Assembly (NCBI GenBank): GCA_029532415.1
Contig: JAQOTA010000054.1
Location: forward strand, 2,418,001-2,482,000
Length of the DNA: 64,000 nt
Direction of reading: 5' to 3'
DNA from: Marasmius tenuissimus
Taxonomy: Eukaryota > Basidiomycota > Agaricomycetes > Agaricales > Marasmiaceae
The notes below the pieces were generated by a model that saw nothing but the letters and a program-made list of their open reading frames with translations, searched no databases and had not been told where the DNA came from. Below are positions 12,578 through 22,784 of this stretch, one piece after another. Each line of letters opens with the position of its first letter. Position 1 is the first letter of the stretch. A program made the translations under genes and the position numbers.

Positions 12578-13647
12578 TGGGTGGGAACCCTCCGCTGGAG
12601 TCCTCCTGCACTCAACACTGCAATGCCTTAGCGTCCTGCCAGTAAATCTGGTGAAGTAGAGGGCTGTCATATGTATCTAGCTTACCATAACATGCGAAAT
12701 CTAAACAAATTAGGTCAAGTGGATGAAGGGACGGTGCCGGTGGTGGACGCGAAAACTACTAAAGTATCGATGAAAGCTTAAAGAGACAGAAAGGGGACCT
12801 CTGAACCGAAATGGTCGCAAGAAAGAAAGAAGCGGCGAGCTGAGTCGTCCGCCACAGGAGAAAGTCGCTCTAGCCAGATCAAGCCGAGTCTCCTCTGAGG
12901 ACGCATCCCTCGTCTAATCGTACGCATTTTGCCTAATCTTGCGGCGTCGAGCGAAAAATTCTGTTCAACTCCACGAACCAGTTCAACTTCGACCCCGTCC
13001 GGATTCTGAGACTAGATTGGCTCACTCCACTTGATTGTGCTAGATTACACTAGATCTAACCTGTCGGAAAATAAACTTGGATTTTTCAACTTCTGGAATC
13101 TGGCGACTAGAATTTATTCATACGTGGGAACTTGGCAAAGTCAAGACATCTCCTCTTCATTTAAAAGAGGTTCTCCTACAAGGCTCGAGCCAGGCCGCCC
13201 CATCAGAGTTTTGAACGTCGTTCAAAAGCTGCTGCGCGGCGGGCCCCACACCGTGCGTCGCTGCTGGGTTCGAGTCTATCCTCTTACCATGACCATGACC
13301 TTGACCCAGTCCACGACTGGCCGTCGTTTGCTGGGTCCTTGACATAGTCACTAGAATTCTCTCTTCTCAACTCCTCCCCGTGTTGGTTGACGTTACTCTC
13401 AGCCCAGAAGAACTCGACTTGCGAGGATGAAGGAATATAGGCAGGACTGGATAGGGGCATAGCGGGTACAGGCGGCAACTTGGCGATGCGCTCGGTCCGG
13501 GTGAGTACAAACAGACATCTTCGAGCTCGGCTCTGTGGTATGCTCACGTTGGTATTCCCCCATTCGCGCTGCTTAGATTCAAGAATGGCATACGCCTCGT
13601 CTGCACTACACCCACTCCGTTCACAACCGGGGTACCTGGCTCTGCAC

Positions 13648-13697
13648 CGATTTCGGTCGTCCGGACTGGTGGTGAGGCTCAGATTCGGACCTAGGCA
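13648..13697. repeat. Copy B of a short dispersed repeat
   Basis: Second copy of the segment described at 12517-12577, in the same orientation and without the roughly 11 base insertion. Confidence 0.45.
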
Positions 13698-13962
13698 TTC
13701 CCCGCCATTGACTGCAACTTTCCGCTGTATGCCTGGAAAGACTGACTCTGCATTTGAGGCCAAGAGTTCCGTATCTATCTCGGGGACGGGAATCCATGCT
13801 TGTCTTGATAGATGAATGTTGTAGGCTCCAGTTCATGTGCTTCGCTTCGTTGTCGACTTGTTTCCTCCCCGAGTCGCGGGTGCAAATTAGAATGGTTTCG
13901 ACCACAAAAAGAAGGTACCGGGATTGCTTCATAATACCAATCTATAACTCTAGTAATCAGAA

Positions 13963-14655
13963 TTACTTCTTTTTCACGCTCTTTATTCTGATTGTTTCGT
14001 CACCAACAAAAATACCCTGGACGCGTCGGTCAGCAATAAGTCAACTAGAAGATTATTGTAGACGTACCTTGCCCTTGTAGGGCTCAGGTTTTCTATAGCC
14101 CCGTATTTTGGCTGCGAACAGGCCAAGGAGATGTTTGTCCGTACATGAGACCACGATTTTGGTGGGTGTAGGGACTTCCGCTTTGATGTGTGGTGGAATG
14201 GGGACGAAAATTGAATGCGAATATCCCAGCTTCATATGCAGCCGTTTCCCGTTCCCTCCGTCTGAAGTTCCCCGCGGGTCTTCCTCCAGTGCAGCACGAT
14301 ATCCAACTCCGACGAGATACAAGGGCACCGTAAAACCTTCAGTCATGCCTGTTATAGCATTGAAGATTAACGTCCGTGTCGTTCCCCACATCTGGCGCTG
14401 TTGTTTTATTTTTGCATCTTCTACCGCAACTGTGAGGGTATTTTGTTGTGGGAAGTCGAGTTTGACGAAGGAGTGAAGAGGAACTGAAGTTGTTCCGAGG
14501 GGTCCTGTTACTTGGAGTTCGGTCGGAGTCGGTTGGAAGGTGACATTTGAAGGAACTTGTATAGGTTTTCCACCTATGTGAGAGACACTGAGTGCTCTGG
14601 CTGATGTGCTGAAGCAGCGAAGAGTAGCACTTGCTAGTCGCGGTTGAAAGAGCAT
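13963..14655 (-). CDS. MRPL6: Mitochondrial large-subunit ribosomal protein uL6m (MRPL6)
   Basis: Mitochondrial ribosomal protein of the uL6 family, 213 residues in two exons (14068-14655 and 13963-14016) with a 51 bp intron. The start ATG 14655 gives MLFQPRLASATLRCFSTSAR, an Arg/Ser-rich import signal. uL6 features follow in order: IGGKPIQVP, VTGPLGTTSVPLH, WGTTRTLIFNAITGMTEGF, YLVGVGYRA, KLGYSHSIFVPIP and the conserved C-terminal KIRGYRKPEPYKGKG. The open frame can be read past the donor to an early stop (KVRLQ), but splicing restores the family ending GKGIFVGDETIRIK and a stop at 13963-13965, so the spliced form is clearly right. It is divergent from the V-ATPase c' gene with 137 bp between starts. 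Confidence 0.95.
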
Positions 14656-14792
14656 TAGCCGTGATTCCCACGCTTGTGACTTCCCCTCGTTGTACGACGT
14701 CAAGGCAGCCGAGTCGCAGCAGCTACTCGCCAGAACCAAGCTTGAAGCTTATCTCCTCATTCTCTCTCTTCGTCTCTGATATTCTTGAAATT

Positions 14793-15629
14793 ATGTCGGT
14801 CTGTCCACCGTACGCGCCGTTTTTTGGGTTTGCTGGCGTCGCCTCCTCTGTCTGTGTTCCGTTTGTTGCGCTCTTCAACAATCACTGACCGAAGGCTGCA
14901 TATACAGATGGTCCTTAGCAGTATGGGAATACATATGCTCTCTGTCTCTATGAACGATCTTAACTCCTCATATTAGCAATTGGTGCTGCCTATGGAACAG
15001 CCAAGTCTGGGATAGGCATTGCTGGATTGGGAACGTTCAAGCCAGAGCTCATCATGAAGGTGCGTAGTACAGCTCCTCGGAATGGCCATCTGAACGAACA
15101 ATGTCCAGTCTATTATTCCGGTTGTCATGTCTGGTATCATTGCAGTCTACGGTCTTGTTGTATCTGTTCTCATAGCTGGAGGACGTGCGTTTGTCCTCTT
15201 CCCCCTTTTCCCTACGATCTGCGTCCAGCTCACCTACACGTCGCCCCTAGTGACGCCCCGAGATTACTCGCTATTCGCTGGCTTTACACATCTCGGCGCT
15301 GGACTTGCCTGTGGTTTGACAGGTCTGAGTGCGGGCTATGCTATCGGGATTGTGGGTGAATCGGTGGGTGTTTCAACTGCGATGATTCTCCACAAGATGG
15401 TTTCATGGTTGCCAACAGTGCGTTCGTGCCTACGTGTACGAGTCGAAGGTGTTCGTATCGATGGTGCTCATTCTAATTTTTGCTGAAGTTCTCGGGTTGT
15501 ACGGGTGCGTGACGATTCTCTCAATTGTAGCTTGCGCCAAGTACTGATGCGACCCATAACTACCCACACAGGCTGATTGTCGCGCTCATCATGAACTCGC
15601 ATGCAACTGGATTAGACGTCTGTAATTGA
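14793..15629 (+). CDS. VMA11: V-ATPase membrane-sector proteolipid subunit c' (VMA11-like)
   Basis: Proton-carrying proteolipid of the vacuolar V-ATPase rotor, four membrane helices, about 165 residues after splicing. It starts [15 protein letters not shown] at ATG 14793. The spliced protein continues [82 protein letters not shown] and [10 protein letters not shown], and ends [15 protein letters not shown]. The essential helix-4 glutamate is in FAEVLGLYG. The choice of c' (VMA11) over c (VMA3) rests on [10 protein letters not shown] and IPVVMSG, which follow yeast Vma11 more closely. Introns are frequent; one splits the last codon of LGLYG. The partner subunit B gene is in this same window at 40.4 kb. 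TGA at 15627-15629. Confidence 0.92.
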
Positions 15630-15807
15630 CCACCGTCCAACCGTCTCTCCCGCGAACGCAATACATCTTGATATCTTTGATTAGCAAGGCGTCCCATACC
15701 CCCCATTACATTGTCCCTACAGTAATACAGCCTGTTTGTGTATGAAGAAACGCCTCGAGTTGCTAGAATGACCGAATCCGAATTAGATACTGGTATGACG
15801 GTATTAA

Positions 15808-16548
15808 TCAGGCATCGGAAGAATCAGATCTCGACCGTGAAGTACGACGACCTCGCCGCCCGGTGCGTCGTCGTTTTCTCGAACGTTCAGATGCAGAGCC
15901 GCCTGAATCAGAATCTGAGCTGGAGGAATCTGAGCTGTCACTAAGGGATCCCGAGCTTGAGTCGGAATCCGAGTCTGAACCAGATTCACTGTCTGAATCT
16001 GAATCCGAGCTGCCCGACTTTGAATCTGCAGACCTGTTGGAACTTAATATCAGCACTTGTACGTTAGGGGCAAGAGGCTTTCTGTAGCGCACCGTCTCCT
16101 CTTGCGAACCTCTTTCCCCTTTTGCTTCTCACTACCTGACGCCTGTTGTCTCTCCTTTTCTCTGGTCTCTAATATGCGGTTCGCTACGCCGGATCTAAGC
16201 AAATGCAGTGGTTTGAGCCAGACGTAAGGGTGGCCACACAAATTCAAAAAACAAACTTGGTTTTGAATTCCTCCGGAACTTCAACTGACGGTTTGGGAGC
16301 TGATTTGAGATCAAGAGACTTTGCGTTTTCAAGTTGCTGGGTTCGGGAAGGCCGGGAGATGTATGGCCGAGCTCCTTTACATTGGTACGTGAAGTGACCT
16401 GTACATTCCCAAAGGAAAGGATGGTGAGTAGACGGTTAAACGGTGACCTGCGCTGTCACTCACCACGCCCCAAGCATTTCTGACAGACCGTACTCGATGT
16501 GGCACGAGCACTGCTTGCTGAGCTTCGATGAGGGGCAAATTTTGACAT
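15808..16548 (-). CDS. ZCCHC10-like zinc-knuckle protein with acidic Ser/Asp and Arg/Ser-rich tail
   Basis: Reconstructed from four exons on the minus strand: 16464-16548, 16257-16398, 16093-16194 and 15808-16033. These sum to 555 bases, an intact 184-residue frame with consensus splice sites. The N-terminus is short and Ser-rich, followed by a CCHC knuckle CQKCLGRGHFTYQC split by intron 1, then the family hallmark RPYISRPSRTQQLE, as in metazoan ZCCHC10. The second half is basic (EKERQQ, VRKRRR), then a long Ser/Asp repeat, then RKRRRTGRRGRRTSRSRS. The layout suggests an RNA-binding nuclear factor; the family's exact role is not established. The exons are too short to be seen as one open frame. 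Divergent from the HSP20 gene. Confidence 0.88.
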
Positions 16549-16800
16549 GGTTTGCTCCAAGTTGCAGGTCGGAGTCCAGGACCGTCGAACTCGAGTACTC
16601 GAAGGCACGTGGCTAGATTATCTTATCACGTTGCAGAGATAATCTTATCTTTCCTGCTTTGACTCGCTTTGTTCCAGCGCTTTCGAGATCTCTCTTCAAC
16701 TCTCACTTGACCTGGCTCGGCGACCACATTGACTCACTATTTCTCTAATTTTTCGATCGGACTATGCGCGTCCTTATGTCTGTGGAAATAGCGTCGTACG

Positions 16801-16813
16801 TTCAAGAACGTTC
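16801..16813 (+). promoter_or_regulatory. Heat-shock element of the HSP20 gene
   Basis: TTCaaGAAcgTTC is three alternating, perfectly phased HSF units. It sits 75 bp upstream of the HSP20 ATG at 16888 and within the 339 bp shared with the divergent ZCCHC10-like gene. Confidence 0.75.
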
Positions 16814-16887
16814 TTCCATTCCGGTCCTTGAGTACAAAAGCTGGGACCGCTCGCTGGGGTAGAACACTCACAATTCAAGCATCTACC

Positions 16888-17497
16888 ATGTCTATGCGCC
16901 AACTACTTCATGAATTCCGCCCTCTCTTTCGCCTCTTGGAGGAGCCAATAGCCCGACCTCCATCTTACTTTGGTCTGCGCGCCAGGCCCTTCTTCGATGA
17001 CCCCTTTTTCAATGCTCCCGCCGCGGTAACGCGCCCTGCCGTCGACCTCACCGAGGACGGCAACAGCTTTATCGTCGAAGCAGATCTGCCCGGAGTTCAG
17101 AAAGAGAATGTAGAGGTTCGAGTAGGGGACAAAGGTCACTCGATTACGATTAGCGGGAAGACGAGCTCTGGCCCCAAACCTTCCGACCAGACCGCGTCTT
17201 CCGAGCCCCCACAGTCCGTTGAAGCGGGAGAAGGAACGGGTGAGTACCATAGCTTCAGTCCTTCATATATACCTCGAGTGCTGACTAGGATCCGTAGGTC
17301 AAAGCGTTGTGCAGGCCAAACCGAACCAGATTTCTACGGAGCGACAGCCATTCACGACCACCCAGTTCACCCGTACAGTTTGGCTCCCGCAGCCTGTGGA
17401 TGGGAGTAGCGTCGCGGCAAAGCTCAAGGATGGTGTATTGACTGTTACAATCCCGAAAGTTGAAGACAAAGGGAGCGTAGTCGTTCCTGTCGATTAG
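16888..17497 (+). CDS. Small heat-shock protein, HSP20/alpha-crystallin family
   Basis: ATP-independent holdase chaperone of the cytosol, 183 residues in exons 16888-17239 and 17298-17497. The start chosen is the ATG at 16888 (MSMRQLLHEF); an in-frame ATG at 16828 exists, but family proteins begin near FDDPF with a short N-arm, so 16888 fits better. The alpha-crystallin domain begins at PAVDLTEDGNSFIVEADLPG, continues KENVEVRVGDKGHSITISGK, has a typical fungal insertion rich in Ser/Pro/Glu, and ends FTRTVWLPQPVD, VAAKLKDGVLTVTIPK (the conserved G-V-L motif) and VVVPVD. The heat-shock element upstream agrees with stress induction. Confidence 0.95.
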
Positions 17498-17767
17498 ACA
17501 ACCTATCATACGGACCCCTGTATGAATTGTATGTACATTAGTAGCTTTACTGGATATACGATCTACTTTCTATATTCTGAGAATCACTATCTGCGAGGAT
17601 AAAATAGGAAGCATTGAGTCTAAGCGGCATTAGAGGCCTTCGGCCTGCTTGGGAACGTTCAGGAACATACTGGCACTGAGCGCTGCTTGAGAGCCCCCGG
17701 GTATCACTCTGAGTCTCGCTATCAGGCCTAGCTCTTCATCGACAAGCACGAGACAACATCCGACAGT

Positions 17768-19317
17768 ATGCACAGTCCCTCTCAGCCATCTACTCCTACT
17801 CTACCCATCATCAACATCACGCCATACCTTGTCAATGACCAGTCACCATCGATCACTGAGAGACGAGTAGCAACTTCTGCAGCGATTCACGATGCTTGCC
17901 TTAACTTTGGTTTCTTCTACTTGGATATCTCAGCTTTCGTAGATCCGCGGGAAGCTGATGAACTAGCCTCCCTTGCGAGAGAGTTTTTCGCTCTGCCGCA
18001 AGACGTGAAGGACAGGATTGCGTTGAAAAATGAGGACAATGTCAGAGGTGAGTGTAGATTGCGGTGTGCGATTGATCCTCGTTCTTTTCATTCAAAGCAC
18101 TCGCTTAGGATACGCTCGGCTAAAGGAGAACGTCACAAATGGAAAGGCAGACAACCATGAAGGCATCGACTTCTATCGACCGGTGGAAAATCCAGATAAG
18201 ACGAAGCCTCTGTGGGGGAGTAACCAATGGCCTGATATATCAGGGTTTCGGGAACGATATCAGAAATGGACGGAAAAGATGCAGACTTTGGGTCTCATCG
18301 TTATGGAAGCGTACGCTGTTTCCTAGCTCTGGTCGGGTTATGCTCCTCGTTGACCTAATGAGATTAGAATGGCTGTTGGCTTGGGAATGACCCCAGAGGA
18401 ATGGAAAGAGCTGCGAAGTCAAGTCGATGAAAGCTTTTGGGTGATGCGGGCCATAGGTCTTCAAGATGTCTTTTCTTAAGCTCTTCACTTTATGTCCTTA
18501 CTTTTCATCTTGGTTTCTGGATCCAGGATACCCTCCTCTTCCCGATGATCATGACGGGTTCTCGTGCGGTGCTCACAAGTGAGTCTCGAATGTTTTTTAT
18601 CCTTGGAATGTGAATACTGATTATCCCCTAGAGATTACGGTTGCCTAACGTGCGTGCACTTAAGGGCTTCGGTCGAAGCCTCAGTATTGACATTACTATC
18701 AGTTTCTTGTACGCAGACCCGACACCGAACGCGCTACAAGTGTTTGTACGCGACCCTGAGATTGGCACCAGTGCTGATGTTTCTGGGCTTCCGGAAGAGC
18801 AGGGGGCAGACGACGGCCATTGGATCACTGCAAACCCTATCCACGGGTGTGTGGTCTGCAATATCGGTGAAAGTGAGCGAGCTTTTTCCCCACGCGTAGG
18901 GGCCCGTCGAACTCACGGACTTCAATTTTCCGTCTAGTGTGGGAGATCTGGACTGAAGGCCTGTACAAATCGACGTTACATCGAGTTGTGCATCGGGGGT
19001 CCAATTACCGGTGAGTTTTCTAAAGCTCCCACTTCGATATCTAACTCGGGTGTTTACTGACTCATTCAATAGAGTCTCGTGAGTGTCTTTGTCGGTCGCT
19101 GTCGTCTTCTTACCGAGCTCTTTCTCCACACAGGATCCCGTTCTTTTTCGAGCCCAATTTCACTGCCGAAGTGAAGCCCCTCGCGGCTGCAAAGAGAATC
19201 AAAGAGGCTCAGAACATCGATTCTGAGAAGACTTATAAGCCTGTTGTCTACGGCGACTTCCTCCTCTCCAAGGTTACTAACAACTTTGCGGATGGTAAAG
19301 GAAAGTACGACGATTGA
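17768..19317 (+). CDS. 2-oxoglutarate/Fe(II)-dependent oxygenase, isopenicillin-N-synthase-like fold
   Basis: Non-haem iron dioxygenase of the DIOX_N plus 2OG-FeII_Oxy type. The N-terminal domain has LPIINITPYL and HDACLNFGFFYLDI, then LAREFFALPQDVKDRI. The catalytic domain shows the iron-binding HxD in AHKDYGCLTF, the distal histidine in STLHRVVHRG and the 2-oxoglutarate-binding R-x-S in YRVSIPFFFEPN. All facial-triad residues are present. At least seven introns; in one of them the acceptor before FLYADPTPNALQVF is needed to keep frame. C-terminus PVVYGDFLLSKV. The substrate cannot be told; fungal relatives act in secondary metabolism or small-molecule breakdown. It is not in an evident biosynthetic cluster. 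Confidence 0.88.
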
Positions 19318-19588
19318 CTAGAAAGTGTCAGATCTAGTTTATGGGGACTTTGGAGAGCCATATCAATTTCTCTGAAATCTGTTTCATTCAAATGTACAGG
19401 ATAATATACTTACGCCTACATATGTATTGTGTTCACGACCTTACGACATTCCACGACGAGCTCAACGTTTTGCTCGATGCTCGACGCGTGCGAAAAAATC
19501 CGGAAAAATGAGGTTTCAACTGCATCTGACCGTGACTCGATTTCATCGATACTTACCGCGATCATATCACTGCAGAACCATTTTCACG

Positions 19589-21169
19589 ATGTCTCTTCCA
19601 GCTTCAGTATCAAAGCTTTCTTCTCCGATAAAAGAACTCGTTCAGTCCGTGGCAGAGAGCGATCCCTCACTACTTGGAAAAACCGACAGCGACAAGAAAG
19701 AAGTTGAAGGATGGATTGAGAAAGTTGGAGAGGGTAGCGCGGTGAAAGCTGACAACTACAAAGTTCGTTCCATATAGTTTTTCATTCCCTACATTCACCT
19801 CATCTACTCTCCATTTTGCAGGACCTGGAAAGCGCAATCACGCCGCGAACCTACATTGCAACAAACTACCTGACCGCCGCCGATGTCGCTCTCTATGGTG
19901 CTCTTCACCCCATCATCGTCAGTTCTCTCATCTCTGGTGAACAGTGGACATCATCTCAACTTTTTTCTATAGTCCAAACTCGAACCTGCGCAGTACCACT
20001 CACAGCCGTCTATCACCCGATACTTTGATCACATCCAATCACGTCCGCTAGTCCGCAAAAGTGCTGAAACCCTTGCCTCACATTCACTTGTAACATTCGA
20101 CTTTGAAAACGCGCCCAAACTCGAACGTGTTGCGGACCCTCCTAAGAAGAAGGAAAAGGCACCCAAAGCGGATGCGGCCACCGCGAGCGCGAGCGCACCT
20201 GCACCAGAGGCAAAAGCAAAGGAAGGAGGAAAGCAACAAAACACTGAAAAGAAGGAGAAGAAGAAGGAAAAGGCGGCCGCCCAGCCGCAGGAGGCTGGCA
20301 AGAAAGCAGACAAGAAGGGGGGAGGGAAGGCTCCAGCTGCCGATGATGGTGAACCGGTACCTTCGATGATTGATCTGAGGGTTGGGCATATCCTGGATGG
20401 TGCGTCTCTCCCTGTTTTGCTCGTGCAGAGCATTGGAACGATTTTCGCTTTTTTTCGTCTCCCCAGTCAAGAAACACCCAGATGCGGACGGCCTGTATAT
20501 CGAGCAGATTGATATTGGTGAAGAGACAGGTCCTCGGACGGTGGTATCTGGTCTCGTCAACTATATCCCGATTGAACAAATGCAAGACAAGTGGCTGGTC
20601 GCCGTCGTGGGTTTCCTCCGCCCTCTTCTCTTCGCGTTCGTTACGTTAATTTGACGTCTAGTGCAACCTCAAACCGGCGAGCATGAGAGGGGTGAAGAGT
20701 TTTGCCATGGTGTTATGTGTATGAGCGGTGTCTATTGATCTTCATGGCCAAACTCTGATAGTGGATCATAGGCAACCTCAAAAGACGGCAAGGAGGGTGG
20801 TATAGAGATCATCCAGCCCCCGGCCAACTCGAAGCCTGGAGACCGAGTATACTTCGAGGGCGAAGAGTTCGAAAGTAAGAAATTTCTCATCGATCTCGTT
20901 CACTGTTGGCTGATTTTCCCAGATGGTGAACCTCTTGCGCAGCTCAACCCCAAAAAGAAGATCTTTGAGACAATCCAGCCAGGTATGTCATAGAAAACGT
21001 TACCACTCCCTATGACACGTTCTGACTCGGTGTGTCGTTGCTAGGCTTCGTCACTTTGGACTCGAGGGAAGCCGCTTGGGTAAACCCCACAACAAAGAAA
21101 GTTCACAAAATCCGAACGAAGGATGGCGTTTGTGTGGCACCAACTCTCGTCGGTGCTTCGCTCTCATAA
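19589..21169 (+). CDS. ARC1: ARC1/AIMP1-like tRNA-binding cofactor of aminoacyl-tRNA synthetases
   Basis: Cytosolic cofactor that delivers tRNA to methionyl- and glutamyl-tRNA synthetases in yeast. From ATG 19589 the order is: an N-terminal GST-C-like segment ([20 protein letters not shown]), a long Lys/Ala/Glu-rich linker ([18 protein letters not shown] and repeats of it), and a C-terminal tRNA-binding OB fold ([11 protein letters not shown], then [50 protein letters not shown]). The EMAP-II-like extension follows: [17 protein letters not shown], then NPKKKIFE and [17 protein letters not shown]. Stop TAA 21167-21169. About five introns. The gene is tandem with the following nucleotidyltransferase-like gene, 180 bp apart. 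Confidence 0.92.
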
Positions 21170-21348
21170 GGTGGCTGTATAATTATCTAGACGTGACCTA
21201 CCACAATCGATAATCGCTTCAGAGGCTGATGAGAATTGCGGTGCGCAGTCAGCGGTCAACAAAAGTCAGTCTGACTCGGACGTCTGTCCCCACACTATAA
21301 AGCCTAAAATGCAAAGAAAAGTTACTACCACGCTTCGACGTTTTCAGC

Positions 21349-22602
21349 ATGGGTGGGAACGCATTCACAGATTTGCCCCGCGAAGCCTTTCCTCGTTTAC
21401 CTCCCGAGCTCTACATTGCTTTGAAAGCAAGACTGACGGAGACAGTGGAGAGTCTCTATTCGCACGTTGTTGTACCTCGCGAGGCTCCTGGGAAACAGGA
21501 CTATGGAGACATCGATTTTGTCGTTTGCTCTCCCAGATCCGGGCTACCAGCTGTTCCTCACACAGAGATCCAAGAAGCGTTTAAAGCCCACCATGTTAAG
21601 CCCGCCGAGGGAAATAGGACCTCCAACTTTGCGATTCCAATAACCGCCGAATACAAGGAATACCTTACGAGGCAGGGAACGTTGGATATCAGACTAGAAG
21701 ATTCTTATTTTTGTCAAGTGGGTATTGTGGCACCGGAGGAGCTTCCTGGGTTCTCGGTGGCTGACGGTTTGCGAATTTAGGTGGACATCAATGTTTGCCA
21801 TGACATGGACGAATGGGAACGCATCCGTTTTTTTCACTCGTATGGAGACATGGGTATGATACTCGGTCTCTTGGCGCAGAACGTAGGATTGGCTTGGGGG
21901 TTGAACGGACTGAAGGTGGGGTTATGAGTTTCTTTGCTTGTTGAACGAATAGCTGATTTCTCGGGATGTTTCTTTACAGTACCCACATCCGCCCTACAAA
22001 CCCATCGTTCTCAGCACTGACCACAAGGAGATTGTAGATTTTTTTGGTCTTCCGATGGAACGATGGTCGTCCGGGTTTGAGACGCAGGAGGAAGTGTTCC
22101 GATGGATTGTCACTAGCCGCCTTTTCGACTCGAGCCGTTTTTGCTCCAAGGGCCAGAAGGTCAAGCAAGTGCGGACGATGTACCACAATTTCGTTAGCTG
22201 GGTGGACGATCGTACCACTCCGGAGTCTCTACCGGTTTCAGGGATGTCTATCTCTCCTTCGGAGAGTCCCACTCCTGGTCCTAGTGGCGGAGCTAGCACT
22301 TTCACCCCCGGCAGCACGAAGTGCGCGAGGAAGCTCTACTTCACTTTGGGAAGAAGGAAGAGCTGGAGGAGTTCCTTCGCGAGACCAAAGGCCGAGAACT
22401 GTTGAAGAAGGTGTTCAATGGACATACGGTCAGTGAATGGGCTCAGCTTGGGACCCGCTGGAAGACCGTTAAGATGGTCATGGACGCTGTGAGACAGGAA
22501 CACGGAGGTGAGGAAGGTTTGGTGAAAATCATCAAAGCAGAGGGTGAAGATGGGCTAAAGAGCCGGGTACTCAAGGCTTCAAAGAGCCTTGAGCCTGTAT
22601 AA
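21349..22602 (+). CDS. Uncharacterised nucleotidyltransferase-like protein
   Basis: Function not known. ATG 21349 starts MGGNAFTDLPREAFPRLPP. At about residues 45-60 the sequence DYGDIDFVVCSP resembles the G...DxD metal-binding strand of polymerase-beta-type nucleotidyltransferases, followed by a helical region and a second acidic strand CQVDINVCHD joined across an intron (about 21719-21780). A long C-terminal helical part contains FGLPMERWSSGFETQEEVF, TMYHNFVSWVDDR and FGKKEELEEFLRE. A second intron lies at 21917-21979, and a third removes a Pro/Ser-rich stretch ending in GGCAG just before HEVREEALLHFG. Similar proteins of unknown function occur in fungi as far as I recall. Stop TAA 22600-22602. 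Confidence 0.7.
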
Positions 22603-22784
22603 ATAAATTCTGTGTATTGTTAAGCACCAGTTGCGCTCGAGTTGCACTATGTCAAACCAACGATGACCCACGACGCGGCTATTACCGAGAAACAAGCGCG
22701 CTTTGACTCTTGCTCCGATCCCCACACAGAGTGACGACTGAAATTCAATCATGGCGGTGCTCCAACGCACTCCCGGTAATCATC

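Larger units (their letters stand above)
12259..13962. other. Gene-poor region between the NRPS-like gene and uL6m, with a diverged repeat pair
   Basis: No gene is supported. A minus-strand open frame at 13284-13763 begins with TTG, not ATG, and its translation matches nothing I recognise. The clearest structure is a pair of similar segments at 12517-12577 and 13648-13697. The segment just after 12258 must hold the 3' UTR of the NRPS-like gene. Confidence 0.5.

Noticed and set aside
13200..13285. tRNA-like B box (GGGTTCGAGTC)
   Set aside because: The T-stem does not pair beyond the first two bases and no acceptor stem or A box is found at the right distance.
13284..13763. 159-codon minus-strand open frame
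   Set aside because: Begins with TTG rather than ATG, has no recognisable motif and overlaps the dispersed repeat copy B.
15863..16087. Plus-strand Glu/Ser-rich open frame
   Set aside because: It is the opposite-strand image of the Ser/Asp repeat in the ZCCHC10-like tail.
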